A stretch of 58,600 nucleotides of DNA, taken from Glutinoglossum americanum. Lineage: Eukaryota; Ascomycota; Geoglossomycetes; Geoglossales; Geoglossaceae. This document shows positions 31,601 to 43,685 of this stretch, piece after piece. The notes beneath the pieces were generated by a model. That model was not told the origin of the DNA. It searched no databases and worked only from the letters and a program-made list of their open reading frames with translations. A program made the position numbers and the translations under genes. Position 1 is the stretch's first letter. Every line of letters begins with the position of its first letter. The stretch is taken from positions 1 to 58,600 of the forward strand of contig JAGHQL010000174.1 in the NCBI GenBank assembly GCA_020080175.1, written 5' to 3'.

Positions 31601-34600
31601 CTAATAATGCGTCTGCGACATCCCAAAAGTCTGTCCACCAATCTCTTGCTGTGGAAACCCGCCTTGCTGCACGGTGTTAGGCTGGCTCGACTGCCCTTGC
31701 GTTGGGTATCCTTGAGGCCCACCCATGCTTGGTTGCTGAGAGCCCGAGTGGTGCGCAACGTTCGGTTGGCCGGCTGTCTGTTGTCCTTGAGATCCATTTG
31801 CAGGCACTCCGTCCACCCCCATCGCATGGGGTTGATTAGGTTGGCCGGGAATCTGCTGTCCGGACGTAGGCATGCTATTCAATCCCATCGGTTGGGTAGG
31901 CTGGCTACCTATCTGCGTCCCCCGAGCTCCGGAGGTGGATAAGTTCATGCTCTGGGGTTGGCCATGTGCCGGATGCATATTGAATGCCATAGGCGCCTGT
32001 CCAGCGTATTGAGGCACCACCCCCTGTTGCCCATACCCTTGGAACATGCTATTTGGCCCTGGAAAGCCTTGGTTGTATCCTGCTTGCAGTGGAGAAGGAC
32101 CAACTAGACTTTGATTCTGTGCGGCAAAACCGGGAGCTGGGTTGAATGCCGGCATGGCCCCTTGCCAATGTTGCCCCTGGCCCTGCGAGCTCAATTGCTG
32201 GAGGTCTATCCCTGGAGTCCATTGCGGTCCCACTGGGTGGCCTTGAACGGGGTTCGTATTTTGGGAGTAGATATTACTTCCCATTGCAGCTGGATTGACA
32301 GAACCCCATGTTCCCTTGGCGTTTGGATCAGATCCTCGGTACATGTCGGCCCTCCAGTGAACTGATTGCGCATAATCAGTAGCTGACAGCATCAGTGTTT
32401 TCTTAATATACTCGTCGAATTCGACTGAAGCCCTAGCGACAGTCTTAAACCACTCTAGCCTCAAACTAGGCCTTGCAGGATGTTTTGGGTCTGTAGCCAA
32501 TTCGATGCTATCGTACTCAGCGAGGGCGACGGCGGTTTGAAAGGCGTTTCTGATCTGCCTCCCGTTCCATCCAACCTTATGGCTAGCGACTTGAGATTTG
32601 TAAAGACTTTCAGCATATACCAGAACCTCTTGTTTATCGACGGCAATATCTTTGTGCTTGATAATTGTATCCAGATTATGCTCCCATATGGCCTTCGTTT
32701 GTCCCCAGTCGAGGGGTGGATAAAGAAGGCTTACATGAATTCGCGACCTGAAGGCCTCGTCAATGGTACCAACTCTATTCGTCGTCAAGAAGAGTATTCC
32801 GGTGTAGTACTCAAGAGCGCGCAGGAAGACTTATCCTATAAGCTTAATCCCTAACAACGAACAGGACAAACATACCGGAGACCAGCGCATTTCGTTTCAC
32901 GTCTGCTTTTGCTCTCTCAGCAAGGAATACGTCGGCTTCGTCAAGCAGCAAGACACATCCCCAAGACTGCGCAAGCTGAAAATTCAATTCTAGGGTTTGC
33001 TCCACCTGAGTTGGCGTCATGCCAAGGTCACCTGTTGTTGGATCAGCACTCTGGCGGCTAATTTTGAGGGTTTTAACGTACCGCAAGTAATAGGGAATAG
33101 CGGTTTAGCGTTCAATGAGGCGACGCATTCTAGTACTCGTGTTATTAACTGCAGCCGCGTAGGGTAGGAGTGTACTGACCGGCAGTGGATGTCTTTCCCA
33201 CACCAGGCGCGCCATGCAAAAGAATGATTAGTCCTTTGCCTTGACCCCAAGTCAGCTACGGCCTCTCTCCACTATATCTTTCCTAGTATGTACCTTTAGC
33301 TTTCACAAGGTCAAATCCAAGCCCTTCATCCTCACTCAGATTCATATTTTCGCGTCGGCGAAAGTGGGTCTGCACGAGGCCCAGTACAACACGGTCGTGG
33401 CCTGGGGGAAGCTTAAGATTCTTAAAGCCGTCCTTTTCCTCCTTTACCGGACTTAGGTCGTCCATTCGCAAGCTGGCTGTGGAATATCAGCAGTTAGCAA
33501 GGAAAAGGCTTGTCGCTTGCTTGTTATGACATACCCCATTTGCGGCTGCGCAAGATGAAGCCAAACACTCTGTTCGGGAGTAATTTCCATTCCTCTTGGA
33601 GGATTTCAGCCTTTTCCGTTTGATTGTTCTCGTTTGATTTTTCTCTCTCTTCATGAAAGTCGCTAGATCGCTGCCGATCCCAAGTGTAGTCCTTAACGAT
33701 GTTCTCATTCGTGCAGCAGAAGACACTGGAGCAATTGCCATAGTCGCCACATTCGACAAATTCATGCAAGGTCATCTCACGAGTCTCCCGGCCGTCTGAC
33801 TCACAGGTGTCGGACCAGCTAAGCTCAGGGCGCCACTCGGGGTTAAATTGGAGGGTCCGGTCGAAATCCACCATGACGGGACTGTCGACATCCTCAGGGT
33901 GGGAAACCTTGAACATGGCTCTTCCGGCCGGTGACCTGATCAGAGTGCGTCCTTTGCAGTACATATGCCGAATCCCAGAGGCTTCAACAAAATTCTTTCC
34001 CCGTGCGTTCAACTTCGCCAGCAAAGCAGGGCTCGTTTCCCCATATCTGACCGGATATAAGTCCAGCGAGGTAACTTCTCTCCAACCCTCAAAGGGTCTG
34101 ATTCCGAACCTGTGCTGACAGGGACCCCACTCCTTGCCGTCGAAGTCTATATAGTAACAGTCAAGAGTAAACTCGCTTGCCTTTGCAGTGTTTGGTCTGA
34201 TGCTGCTGGTGTCGCCCGACAGGTAATGTCTTCCGCCAGTTGCCTGCCGCACTCTCCACAACGTCTGCGGGCCTTTCCTTGAAAATACGAATGTTCCGGG
34301 TTCGAATAGATGCCACAAATCCTGGAACTGAACTTTTGGATTCTTTTCTTTCTTATCATCCAGGCGGTCGTTAAGGTGCCCGAGACAGTCGTCGAGTAAA
34401 TTGACAAGACATCGGAGGTCGTCCCGAGCCTCGGCGGACTCGTGCAGCTCAACTTCTTCGCCATCATCATCTTTCTTGGTGGCCGTATCATCTTGCACCG
34501 GCATCTCTCTGTCTGGTACTAGTGCCGAATAATCGTTATCTTTTTCCTCTTCATCATGGCTACAGTCACGCAACGGAATACCCCATCTTCCTTCTAGGCT

Positions 34601-35488
34601 AATTAGCGTTTCCTTGAGCTCTTTCCTGTGGTAGATTAAGGGCTTGAAAGGCCGTAGGATGACCAGTGGCCTTTCAGAACTATCATCGAAAGAGTTCGCC
34701 GTTATTTTGCGGAGGATCCGAAGAAGCGGGATGGAGTTGATTCGAATACGCTCTGGAAGCTCTTTGGAAATAGGGCTGTTGTCTGTCAATGTCCTCACCA
34801 TGTTAGGTGTCGTGACTGCGGCTTTATGGCGATGATGGAACAGAATAGGCTCCCCATTCAGGACGTCAATCGCATGGTGAGACTCTCCCCTCTTTCTCAG
34901 CTCTTTGAATTCCATCCAATCAACCACATTCAGCTTCGGAATTGCTGGTTGCCTCACGGGCGTCTCATCCTCGGGAGGGGGCTCTGGCGAGGGTTCGCGT
35001 TTTTCCAGAACTCTGAGCCTATCTTCGATACGGGAAACGCGTCTCTCTGCCAAGTAGACGTGATGAACATGCTGCCCGACCCGTTTCTTTGACTTGTTCT
35101 CCAGGTCTTTATTCGACATTTCTCCGGAATTGTTCTTCCCCAGCACAAACATATAATCAACCGAGCTCCCATTGCTAATTTCATCGAGATCTCGGGTTCG
35201 GCTTTTGATTATCCCTGCCTGGCCTTCAATTCCCACATGAGGTTCCTCCGACGCGTCCGCCTCTGGGCCTGGTTTGTCGACTTCAATTTCTTCAAGATCG
35301 CCTTTCTCAACCGACTCCTGAACCTTCATATCCAATTCCTCCGCTTGGAGTGAGTGATCCTCTGCATTACTGCCACGCTTATCGGGAGTGTTTTGTAAGG
35401 AGGTAGCCGCAGTTGTGGGGGCCAAACTTGTTGATACACTCTTTGTTGACCTACTCGATCCACAATCTTCGCTCATTGGAGACGGCAT
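31601..35488 (-). CDS. DUF7025 / AAA ATPase with Gln/Gly/Pro-rich tail
   Basis: Six exons: 35488-33535, 33476-33294, 33239-33180, 33129-33082, 33031-32876 and 32829-31601. They sum to 3630 nt (1209 residues), and every junction falls in phase 1. The N-terminal 200 residues are charged and disordered. Residues 200-640 hold the fungal DUF7025 region (FEPGTFVFSRKGPQTLWRV, YYIDFDGKEWGPCQHRFGI, EGWREVTSLDLYPVRY). The AAA module has Walker A (LLHGAPGVGKTSTA, residue about 720), Walker B (GCVLLLDEADVFLAER) and sensor 1 (LFLTTNRVGTIDEAF), with an arginine-finger-like RSRIHVSLLYP. The last 250 residues are rich in Gln, Gly, Pro, Asn and Ser. A remodelling ATPase is expected; the substrate is unknown. 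The closest well-known group is the fungal cytosolic AAA family annotated only by domain. Confidence 0.9.
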
Positions 35489-36121
35489 TTTGGGGTTCAG
35501 CGAGCAAAGACCTCAACTTGAAGACGATAGTAACAAGGGTGGAGTTGAGAGAGGTTGAGACTGTGAACACTCAACACGGGAAGCTCTTGTCAGTTCAATT
35601 CCTTCCGGAGAGTAACCCAATCTCCAGAAGCGCATTCTTTACGTGGGGGCTAAATGCCTACAAATACCCCGGCCCCTTGCAACGAGTAACTTTTCGCCCC
35701 CAATAATCAAGTCGCAGTACGGCCATGGCCAAGACATTTCAACATTTACCCCGCAATTATATTTACAGGCGACGCAATACTTCGTACTCTGCACATGTAC
35801 TCTCTTTCAGTCAACCACGGCTTAGGCATTGCATATTCGCCCCACATCGGTCCTTGATTTTAATAGGTTGATGACCCCTCTTTCATCAACTATCCGTACA
35901 TACTGAGCAGCTACAGCGTATCATTGATATCGTTCAGCCCATTCGCGTAGTCGTCTGCATTACGATAAGGAATAATTGTGACCTTGGCCATGCACCCTCA
36001 CAGAGGCCCAACTGTAATTGCATATTAAATATATGTTTCAAGTTTAGGTCAAGCGATCTACGGAAAACCCTAAGTGTTCACGAGAAACTTCGAGCGTTTT
36101 CATTCCTGCTTCGAAGACAGC
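35489..36121. promoter_or_regulatory. divergent promoter region between the AAA and DUF7708 genes
   Basis: The 633 bp separate the divergent start codons at 35488 (minus) and 36122 (plus). No distinct TATA box was seen and no further gene was found. Confidence 0.4.
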
Positions 36122-38243
36122 ATGTCTCAGCGACAGAAGCACGAAGCCGTTATGGCCGCAAAAACCTTCATCGACAAAACAAAAGGCATACACCGTGTTT
36201 TCCAAAGTCAGAAATCTCATTACGACCAACAGGTGCAGGAATACGTGCCTTCCCCCCAACGGGATCCTCTGGCTGTCATGTAAGTCGAGAGAAGAGATTG
36301 GGGATGCCATAACCTAATCTGACTTTATCCGGTGGACCGCAGGGGCGACCAAGAGTACGAGCATCAAATCCAGCAGTATGCGAAGCAGTGTGAAGAAAAA
36401 ATGCAAACATTCCTGGAGAAACACTCACACCGGGAAGCGAGTGATGAGCCCGGAAATGTAAATGGTGCGCTCACTGCACCCTCTACCCAAGCGACTTGGG
36501 AAGAGGTATTGGTGGAAGTTGATCGTGCGAGGGAGAAGTGGGAAAGCAAAGCGAAGGGGTGGACGGGATTCTTTCGAGGACAATTTAGGGCGGCGGAGGA
36601 GGGGGCCAAGTTCGCCAACCCATTCCTAGACCTACTCCCGAACCCCAAGTACAGTTCTATCGTATGTGGAGGACTCAAGTTGATCTTCGGGGTACGCCAG
36701 GACCCTTCCGGAAAAGACAAAAGGGCTACTTGACTAATATCCGGGGTGTCAGGCTGCCACTGCAAATGCAGAGGCTCGAAACGTCATCATGGACTGTTTG
36801 GAAACCCTACCGGATAGAATCGAAGAGGCAAACGCAAGCCTCAAAATCTACAGCCAAAAGTTTGACCTCAGACAAGAGTATAAACTGAAAAGAGTATCAG
36901 CCGGTCTTTCTATAGCGATTTTAACAACTGTAGAAGTGATGATATCGTGGTTCGAGAAGCCGGGATACCGTAAGTCTCGAGAGCTTCTCCCATTGCCATG
37001 TCGAAACAAGTCAGCTCACGCTAAGAATTTTCTATTTTGCAGAGAAGTCGTTTTTATCATTTGTTAAGCAAAAAGAGTATCCAGCAGACATCCAAGACGC
37101 TGTCGCAAAGGTCAATACGAGATCTGAAGATCTTCGCCGGATCGCTGATGAATGCCAAAGGAAGGTAACCATGAACACAAATCAGAGGGTAACAAACATG
37201 CAAGACACTACTTCCTCTACCTACACAGCCGTCAAAGACCTACCGGAGATAATAGAAGCAAAGATCAAAAATCTAATGTTGGAATTCTTGTGCGCCAGGC
37301 TTTCCAATGCAGATTGTACGGTATTTCCCGCCCAGGACGAATCATGCTAACATCTACAGGGATGGCGGATACACTCCTCACCAACGGTAAGCCCTCCACC
37401 CCTTTGGGATGTATCTATCCAAATTCTCACGGAAGGCCAGGCTTTTATTTGGTTCCTTCAAGGCCCAGTACTCCGACTCCCCAGGCCTACGTTAGCAACA
37501 ATTCGCTCCGCCAATTCCTCAACGTCAAGACCGAATTGATTAAGGAGGCCATCGATAAAGCGCTGAACCAAGGCCAGGGCAATGGTCCAGGCGCCTCTCA
37601 ACTTATCCAGCAACTGTCCAGAGATCCCCGCTTCCATAGTTGGCTAACAACTAACCAATCTGGTCTTCTTGTCCTAAGCCGGAATTCGGATGATCCTAGC
37701 TCGGTCTTCTCATATTTTGCAGCTATGCTAGTCGCGTCGCTTCGCAATTATCGCCCTGCAATTGCGATTCACTTCTTCTGCCCCATCTGGGATCCAGAGA
37801 ACCCCCCAGGCTCGTATTACCTCCTCCGTAGCTTGATAGTCCAGCTCCTCCTCTTTCCGAACGACTTGGCCATAACCCCCCAAGAACTACCTCCATTACA
37901 GCATGACCCTAGCCAGCTGCGCGATCTCTTTATCAAATTGCTGGCGTCCTTGCCCAGCGGAAAGACCGTATTCGTGGTCATCGACGGGATTGCACGCCAC
38001 TCAGCTGATGACGAGAAAGAAACACTATTTGTGGTGCACCTCCTCAGAGATGTATCGCGAACCCACTCTGAAAATGTGCGCGTGAAGGTGCTCTTGACCG
38101 CACCCGTGCCGTTTGAGGCGACAGATTTGCTGTCAGATGACTCCAGGCTCATGCTTGCGGTAGGTACAGGAGATTATCGCGATTTTGGGCAAACCCATTT
38201 GAGCATGTTGCTTGGGGTACCCGGACAGGAACCGGATAGGTAG
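36122..38243 (+). CDS. DUF7708 STAND-like protein lacking a canonical P-loop
   Basis: Six exons: 36122-36279, 36343-36691, 36753-36969, 37043-37320, 37360-37386 and 37482-38243. They sum to 1791 nt (596 residues). Exon 5 is only 27 nt, inferred from strong flanking splice sites and frame. The ATG at 36122 is preferred over an upstream GTG. Residues 90-190 match DUF7708 (WEEVLVEVDRAREKWESKAK, FFRGQFRAAEEG, LPNPKYSSIVCGGLKLIFG). A long helical region follows (VMISWFEKPGYQKSFLSFVK). The C-terminal half resembles the nucleotide-binding part of fungal STAND proteins: WLTTNQSGLLVLSRN where Walker A would be, then IAIHFFCPIWDPENPPGSYY, LLRSLIVQLL, and VFVVIDGIARH as a Walker-B-like strand. It stops before any WD40, TPR or ankyrin sensor. 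Probably a regulatory or degenerate NLR-like protein. Confidence 0.75.
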
Positions 38244-38545
38244 AAGTTGGGAAATGATGAAACGAGGAGGAAAGATGAAATATAAATAGCACTTGGAAAT
38301 TGGAGTTACCTCTGCTTCCCTCTTAAAATACAAATAAATTCTCTAATAGCCTCACCTAGACCTACGATTCGAGAGTTCGCTGCCTTGCTATGAGCTTGGA
38401 GTAGATTCGAGCGGGGTGTCAGGGGCGGCATGTCTCCGGTTAGTCGATCGAGGCCGTTGTTTCTGAGGCGTCGGCGGACTGCCGGAGTCTCCAAAACTCA
38501 AATCCTGCATACCAGTCCGGAAATTTCTCAAAAAAAAAAAAGAGA
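38244..38545. other. intergenic
   Basis: 3' flank of the DUF7708 gene. Nothing further recognised apart from an A12 run at about 38530. Confidence 0.4.
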
Positions 38546-38758
38546 ATGAATAAGAGAAAGGCTAGGAAGAAGCCTTATAGGTGGTGTAGGGAGCATAAGA
38601 GCCGGAGTGATGAGAATCGGGATAGGATTATTTGGATGGATGAAGCTACTTCGAAACTAGCCAAGACAGTAGGGCAATATGGGAAACCGGACGCCCAGGA
38701 GAGGGATACCTCGAAAAAGCTTCAGTCCACCCTCCCAGAGCAATCGGATGACAACTAG
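38546..38758 (+). pseudogene. Tc1/mariner transposase relic, first catalytic Asp region
   Basis: The open segment KARKKPYRWCREHKSRSDEN followed by RDRIIWMDEATSKL resembles the stretch around the first Asp of Tc1/mariner DDE transposases (KKP...RL.W..EH...W.RIIWSDE). It ends soon after, and no other transposase part follows on this strand, so it is a fragment of a DNA transposon. Confidence 0.5.
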
Positions 38759-39399
38759 TGCCTGAGGTGCAGGTGTACCGCTGGTGTCTTTACTCGAAGG
38801 TGGACGAATAAACACAACCACTTACACCAATGGCATCCTAAAGCCATACCTAAAGCTATCTCTTGACTGGCTCCTTTCCGCGTGGCTATAGCTATCGTGA
38901 GCGGGGGGAGTAGCTAGGGTGTGGGTTGCAGTGAGCAAAGCGATGAAGCAATGCTATCTCTCTTTCTGCTCGAGGAAGCTCAAATACGGACCAACGTTTC
39001 TGGGAAGGAGTAGCGTGCATAGTTGCGGCCGCGGGAGAAGGTCGATCGCTAGTTATGTCGTAAGAAGTTGAACGTGTGCTGGCCTGGAGCTTTGGTGATG
39101 GCGGGCTAGTTGTTAGTTTACCGCCGGTCATGGTGGGCATGGTGGGCCATTAACCGGTCATCGATCCCCTAGGGACTCGGGCCTGGTTCTTTCGATTCTT
39201 AGCCGGTGGTCCATGTCTTCTAGCGTATCATAAGGCGTCTCCAAGCGTCCGAAGCCCAGTATTTGCAGATGTCTGTATATCAAATATCTTAAAGTTCCAG
39301 GAGAAGGATGGTGGCGCGTAGCTTTTCGTTAATACTCATATCTCCAATGCAGGCACCCCATTCGCCCGTTGGAGTAGTAGCGTCGGAGGTGTCAACTTG
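38759..39399. other. intergenic between transposase relics
   Basis: No supported gene. It may contain further unrecognisable transposon sequence. Confidence 0.35.
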
Positions 39400-39640
39400 T
39401 TCATATGCTATCTCGAGTAATCGAAGAACTCCCCATATAGGGCTTCGTCAGCAACAGTCGTAACGGTAGAGGAGAGAGTTTCTTGGGTTAGCTTTTGTTA
39501 TCGCGGGTTCTGCAATTTCTTCAATATTTTGGATTTCATGCCCCCTGGCATGGTTTTCCGCCTTAGGACAGTCCAAAGGTTCTCAACAGGACTGAGGTCT
39601 GTGATTGGGCAGGTCCCACATACGAGGAACTCGGTTTTTC
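39400..39640 (-). pseudogene. Tc1/mariner transposase relic, C-terminal DDE part
   Basis: On the minus strand the sequence around 39630-39530 reads DLSPVENLWTVLRRKTMPGG. This is the hallmark D-x-(N/S)P-(I/V)ENLW motif before the end of Tc1/mariner transposases. The frame breaks on both sides. It faces the opposite way to the 38.5-kb relic, so at least two transposon copies, or an inversion, are recorded here. Confidence 0.6.
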
Positions 39641-39898
39641 GTCTTCTATATCATTGTAATTTTTGCTGTATGTTACCTTGCATCACCATCCATAGTATGA
39701 AATTGCTTCTGTTTGGCTCCTTCCTTTTTTTCCATCTGTGGCCACCGGGGAAAGGCAGCAGGGAAATACAAACCCCAACCCTTCATTCTCCTATTGCCTC
39801 GCACATACATGTACTATACACGCACACATACGCTACGAAGCCCACCCCAACACTAAAAAGAATATCGCTATCCTGAGGAGACAATTTCTCAAACACCA

Positions 39899-39914
39899 CC
39901 CCCCCCCCCCCCCC
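39899..39914. repeat. poly-C run of 16
   Basis: Uninterrupted run of 16 C on the plus strand, preceded by caccac. The exact length is likely to be unstable or uncertain. Confidence 0.85.
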
Positions 39915-40575
39915 AATAACCGTAAGCATCTCTCCGAGGACCACCGCTAGATCACAGTTTGTATGTTTAGGATGAACCCCCATAAACAATGAGTACTCCC
40001 AAGCAACACCACCACGCCACAGCGCGGAGTGTGGACGCTATCAAAAGGGATTCACGTCGGTAGGCACGCCCCATGACTGTAGCTGTTCGGGGTCCCATAA
40101 ACCCTCGTGTCCCATAAACCAGAGGATTCCTCCAAAGTCAGCGATGCGACTGGCGGTTGGCGCCGCTGTTATGTGGTATCCGAGCGAGCGAAGCGGGCCT
40201 CTCCCCCGGCATACGCAGCCTATAGTACTAGTGCTTTGCGAACTAACGGCCATCCGACAACCCACATCGTGGTGGCCAGCACACCATTGGATTATGGAGC
40301 TTAGCCTGGGTCCTTTGCGCATGCCTCGAGGACCAAGTCCTGCAGGTTAATGTCTTGGTCTCGGCATTCCTGGAGTTCGTTCGCCTTTATATCTTCATAT
40401 CAAGACAATACTCGAATCTGGTCCAGGCGTAATGTGCTAGAAACCGCCATATGCTTATATCAAAGACAACCCTCTTTCTGACATTCTTGTCATTCAACAC
40501 TTTGGTAAGGTTTAAGAGTGCCTCACTACATTATGCATCGGTCAGTAAATCTTAAACTTGTCTGGAGCGAACTTT

Positions 40576-40700
40576 AGGTGCACCGGAGGGACTCCCATAA
40601 CCATAGGCGTCTCTCCGAGGACCAACATCATATCAAGGTGCATATATCCGGGAGACTCCCATAACCATTAGACGCACCCCCCGCGAAGAATGCAAGGAGA
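40576..40700. repeat. two diverged tandem units of about 61 bp, with a related copy at 39.9 kb
   Basis: Both units start aggtgca and contain gactcccataaccat(t)ag.cg. The first also carries ctctccgaggaccaac. A related sequence (ataaccgtaagcatctctcc) follows the poly-C run at 39915, so the unit is dispersed locally. Confidence 0.5.
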
Positions 40701-40942
40701 AAGACAATACTTAAAAATTGAATTTGTGGCATTCTAAATTTTTCGTCGTACCCCGAGTAGATAAAACGAAAACCTCATAGTATCCGAGTAACTACGCATT
40801 ATTCTAAACATCCACGAGAACAAGATAAAAATGGAAAGAACCCTAGATCCCCCAAGGTGCCTATATAAGCTCGTATCGCCCTCGGCCCAGAATCCAATAA
40901 AGGGAGACGAAGATAGAATTAGGAGACACAAACCAACAAACC

Positions 40943-42336
40943 TCAATCACTCGGCGACCCCCCATTCCGATACTCCCACAGCCTGCTTACCTCTTTAACC
41001 GGCATTTTTACCACCGCCTCCCCATCCAGCAGACGAATCACCGCATCATAACCTTCCCTCTCCTCCGCAACCTGTCTATCCACCACCATCAAACTATCCA
41101 TAAAGGCATTGCTCGCAGCCACCAGACCCTCCTCTCCCCACTCAAACATATAATCCAAGTAATGCTGGCATAGCAGATGGCCGGTAGCGCCCTTCCGCTC
41201 AATCACCTGCCCCACGAAGCGGTTATTACGATAATTAAACCCCTTGGTGAAGTTCAGGACGCCCCAGCGCGCGACGAAATCTCCCTGGTTGGCGTAGTGT
41301 TCGATGTGGCGGATGACGCGCTTTGTTGGCTCTTCTCGGGTAGGATCGCGGAGAGTACGGACGGGGCTCTCCGAGGGGATGCCGGAGATGGCAGGGTTGT
41401 TGAAGTGGTTGGCAGCGGCGCCGAAGGTATAGATTTCGAGCTTTTGGAAAATGGCATGAGGGAGGTCGGCGAGGAGCCAGTCGACCATGAGGGCGCCTTC
41501 AATGGCGCCTTGGGAATGCAGGATCACGACAACCTTGGTATTGTTAGGATCCCGGAGGGCATCTTTGACAAGGCGGTAGGCCTGGCGAGAGTCTTCAGTG
41601 TTGTAAGAAAAGTCTCGCTCGATAAGACATTGGATGACATCAAAGAGTATGCCGGCCCTGTATATTCCGACGTTCTCATTAGCACAGAAATGTAAAGATG
41701 GTAGGGTCCGGAAAAAAACATGCAGGGAGGGAGTCAGCAACTTACGTTAGGTTGTGAATTCCAGTGACTTCACGTCTGAATGTCATTGCCAACCTGTCAA
41801 CATTGCACCGCAGCCAATGGTTCCTAACTCTCATAAGAAAATAGTCCCTATATGAAAAAGGGACTCAAGATGTATTACCCAATAGAAATACCGTTCATGA
41901 AGATCCACTTTTCCCCTTCATGTTTCTCCCATCCGTGATTCGGAACCCGAGAAGTTATAGGCTTTCCATCCCCATTCAACCACCCACAAATCACTTTATT
42001 AACCATCCAAAACACCGCCACATACACCACCAACACGTTCAATGGCAGAGGATATAAAAACCAGAACGGGATCGTGAGGATGAAGAGAGCCTGCAAGACG
42101 AACAAGATCACATGTAGAATGATGGCTTTAATGTTCTTGAAGGAGGGGTACAACTCGTCGAGATTCCCGGATCCATAGTCGAAGATGGGAACGATGACTC
42201 CCCAGAAATAACTCAGCACTTGGAAGAAGAGTACGACATCAGACCAGACGAGCGAATAAGGAGAGCTGGTGAAAGGGAGAGGGTTGGTGGAGGATGAGGC
42301 GTCGACTTGCGTCGGAAGGTAGTCGACCAAGGTCAT
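40943..42336 (-). CDS. membrane-anchored alpha/beta-hydrolase-like protein
   Basis: Three exons: 42336-41879, 41823-41746 and 41657-40943, giving 416 residues. The ATG at 42336 opens MTLVDYLPTQVDASSSTNPL. Exon 1 carries about three hydrophobic helices (LVWSDVVLFFQVLSYFWGVI; IKAIILHVILFVLQALFILT; LNVLVVYVAVFWMVNKVICG). Then come EKWIFMNGISIG and, after splicing, NHWLRCNVDRLAMTFRREVT. The catalytic part has VVVILHSQGAIEGAL, a G/H-x-S-x-G-like nucleophile elbow with Ser near residue 227. It is followed by LEIYTFGAAANHFNNP, HIEHYANQGDFVARWGVL and GHLLCQHYLDYMF, candidates for the acid and His of a triad. This is a conserved fungal family without an assigned substrate; a lipid or ester hydrolase is the natural guess. 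Length and splice sites look intact. Confidence 0.85.
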
Positions 42337-43685
42337 CGTGCGTTGATGCAAAGTGGAGTCTAAACGGCGAGGAAAACACAAATAATGGTATCCAAGACCG
42401 CCGCCGTGTCTTCAGGGAAGATGTTCCAGTGTCTAAACATTAAGTATAGAGATGCAGGCAAGTTCGCATGGGGCCACGGCCTTCACAGGACATTAACGCG
42501 GAACACTGGATCAGCTCAAAAACCCACCCTTGCCCGGCACATTTTCAACCTTCCACTGTAACAACAAGGGAAAGAAGCATTGTCAGATACCACCAGGCAG
42601 ATTTCCGTCGTCTGTCGTCAGAGCCAAGAGCCATGCCTCCAGCGAGCGAGTCATATACGCTCGTTTGAGCTTCCCAAGAAAAAAAAGAGGCAACGTAACG
42701 AACGGCACGCGGAGGCTGAACGTCAGCCAAAGACAAGGCTGAGACGCCGGAAAAAGCAAAGGATCTCCGAGCTGGAAAACCATCCAGCCAACAGCGGGAC
42801 GGACACGTCAACAACTGGCCTGGCTGATGTTGAACACGAACATCCTCCGGCGGATGATATTACGCATTCGCATAGATACGCCCGTCACTGAAGGGATCCA
42901 GGCCGGACAGCCCGGCCAAGCGCACGGCGGAGATTCCGTGGCGATCCTCCGATTGAAGCCTACATCCCAGCACCAAAACTCCGCGCCCGTGCGTAGCCAA
43001 CCCCCGCAATAGCGCGTCGCTGTTCGTATCAGCCAACTGGGATATTTTCTCGAATGCCGTAAAAGGTTCACCAGAATAACTTACAATCCTGATTTTTGGC
43101 CTGATTACCTTGCGGTTAGCCTACCACCACGAGACGTGGGAATAACTGAGATCGGAGGAACTTTAAGCAATTACTCCGAGAGGGGACGACCAGAGCAAGG
43201 GCGAACCCAAACCGAGAGGAAGTTAAGGTGATCTATTCACACAAGGAGCGAGAGCCTTAACGCCAATCTTAATTAATAAGGTAGTCCAACTAAGGGCAAG
43301 ACTCTAACAGATTTCAACATCTCGGAAAGGGCTCCCATAATCAAGGGCACCACCCCAAGAGCTATTTTTTATATCGTGACGGATATGCTCAAGAGGGCTC
43401 CCGTAACTATGGGAGTCTACCAAGCGCCAACAATTGAGCCAAGAGGCATACCAGCGGAAATAAAAAAGATAGATAAAAGATAAAATAGACACCCTCAAAA
43501 GGTAATTGGGTGAAATTCGAAATTGTATTCTAGCAACTTCTTGCGGCATTTAAGAAATTATCCTGATAAACACTCTTCCAAGTTTTCCGTTTTCGGAGGT
43601 GCTAGTTATGGTGGGCTATGTTCCGAGGCGATGACTAAGGTTAATACAACTCCACACCCAAAGGTCGACATCACCTCTCTTTACT
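42337..43685. other. intergenic between hydrolase and RQT4-like genes
   Basis: Divergent promoter space for the two genes. Overlapping short frames around 42545-43071 show no domain. Nothing else recognised. Confidence 0.4.

Larger units (their letters stand above)
39641..40942. other. intergenic with minor repeats
   Basis: No gene supported. It holds a C16 run at 39899-39914 and a tandem pair of about 60-bp units at 40576-40700. Confidence 0.4.

Noticed and set aside
41177-41695. 172-codon plus-strand frame
   Set aside because: Antisense shadow of the hydrolase gene, whose own frame carries the HSQG motif and consistent splice sites.
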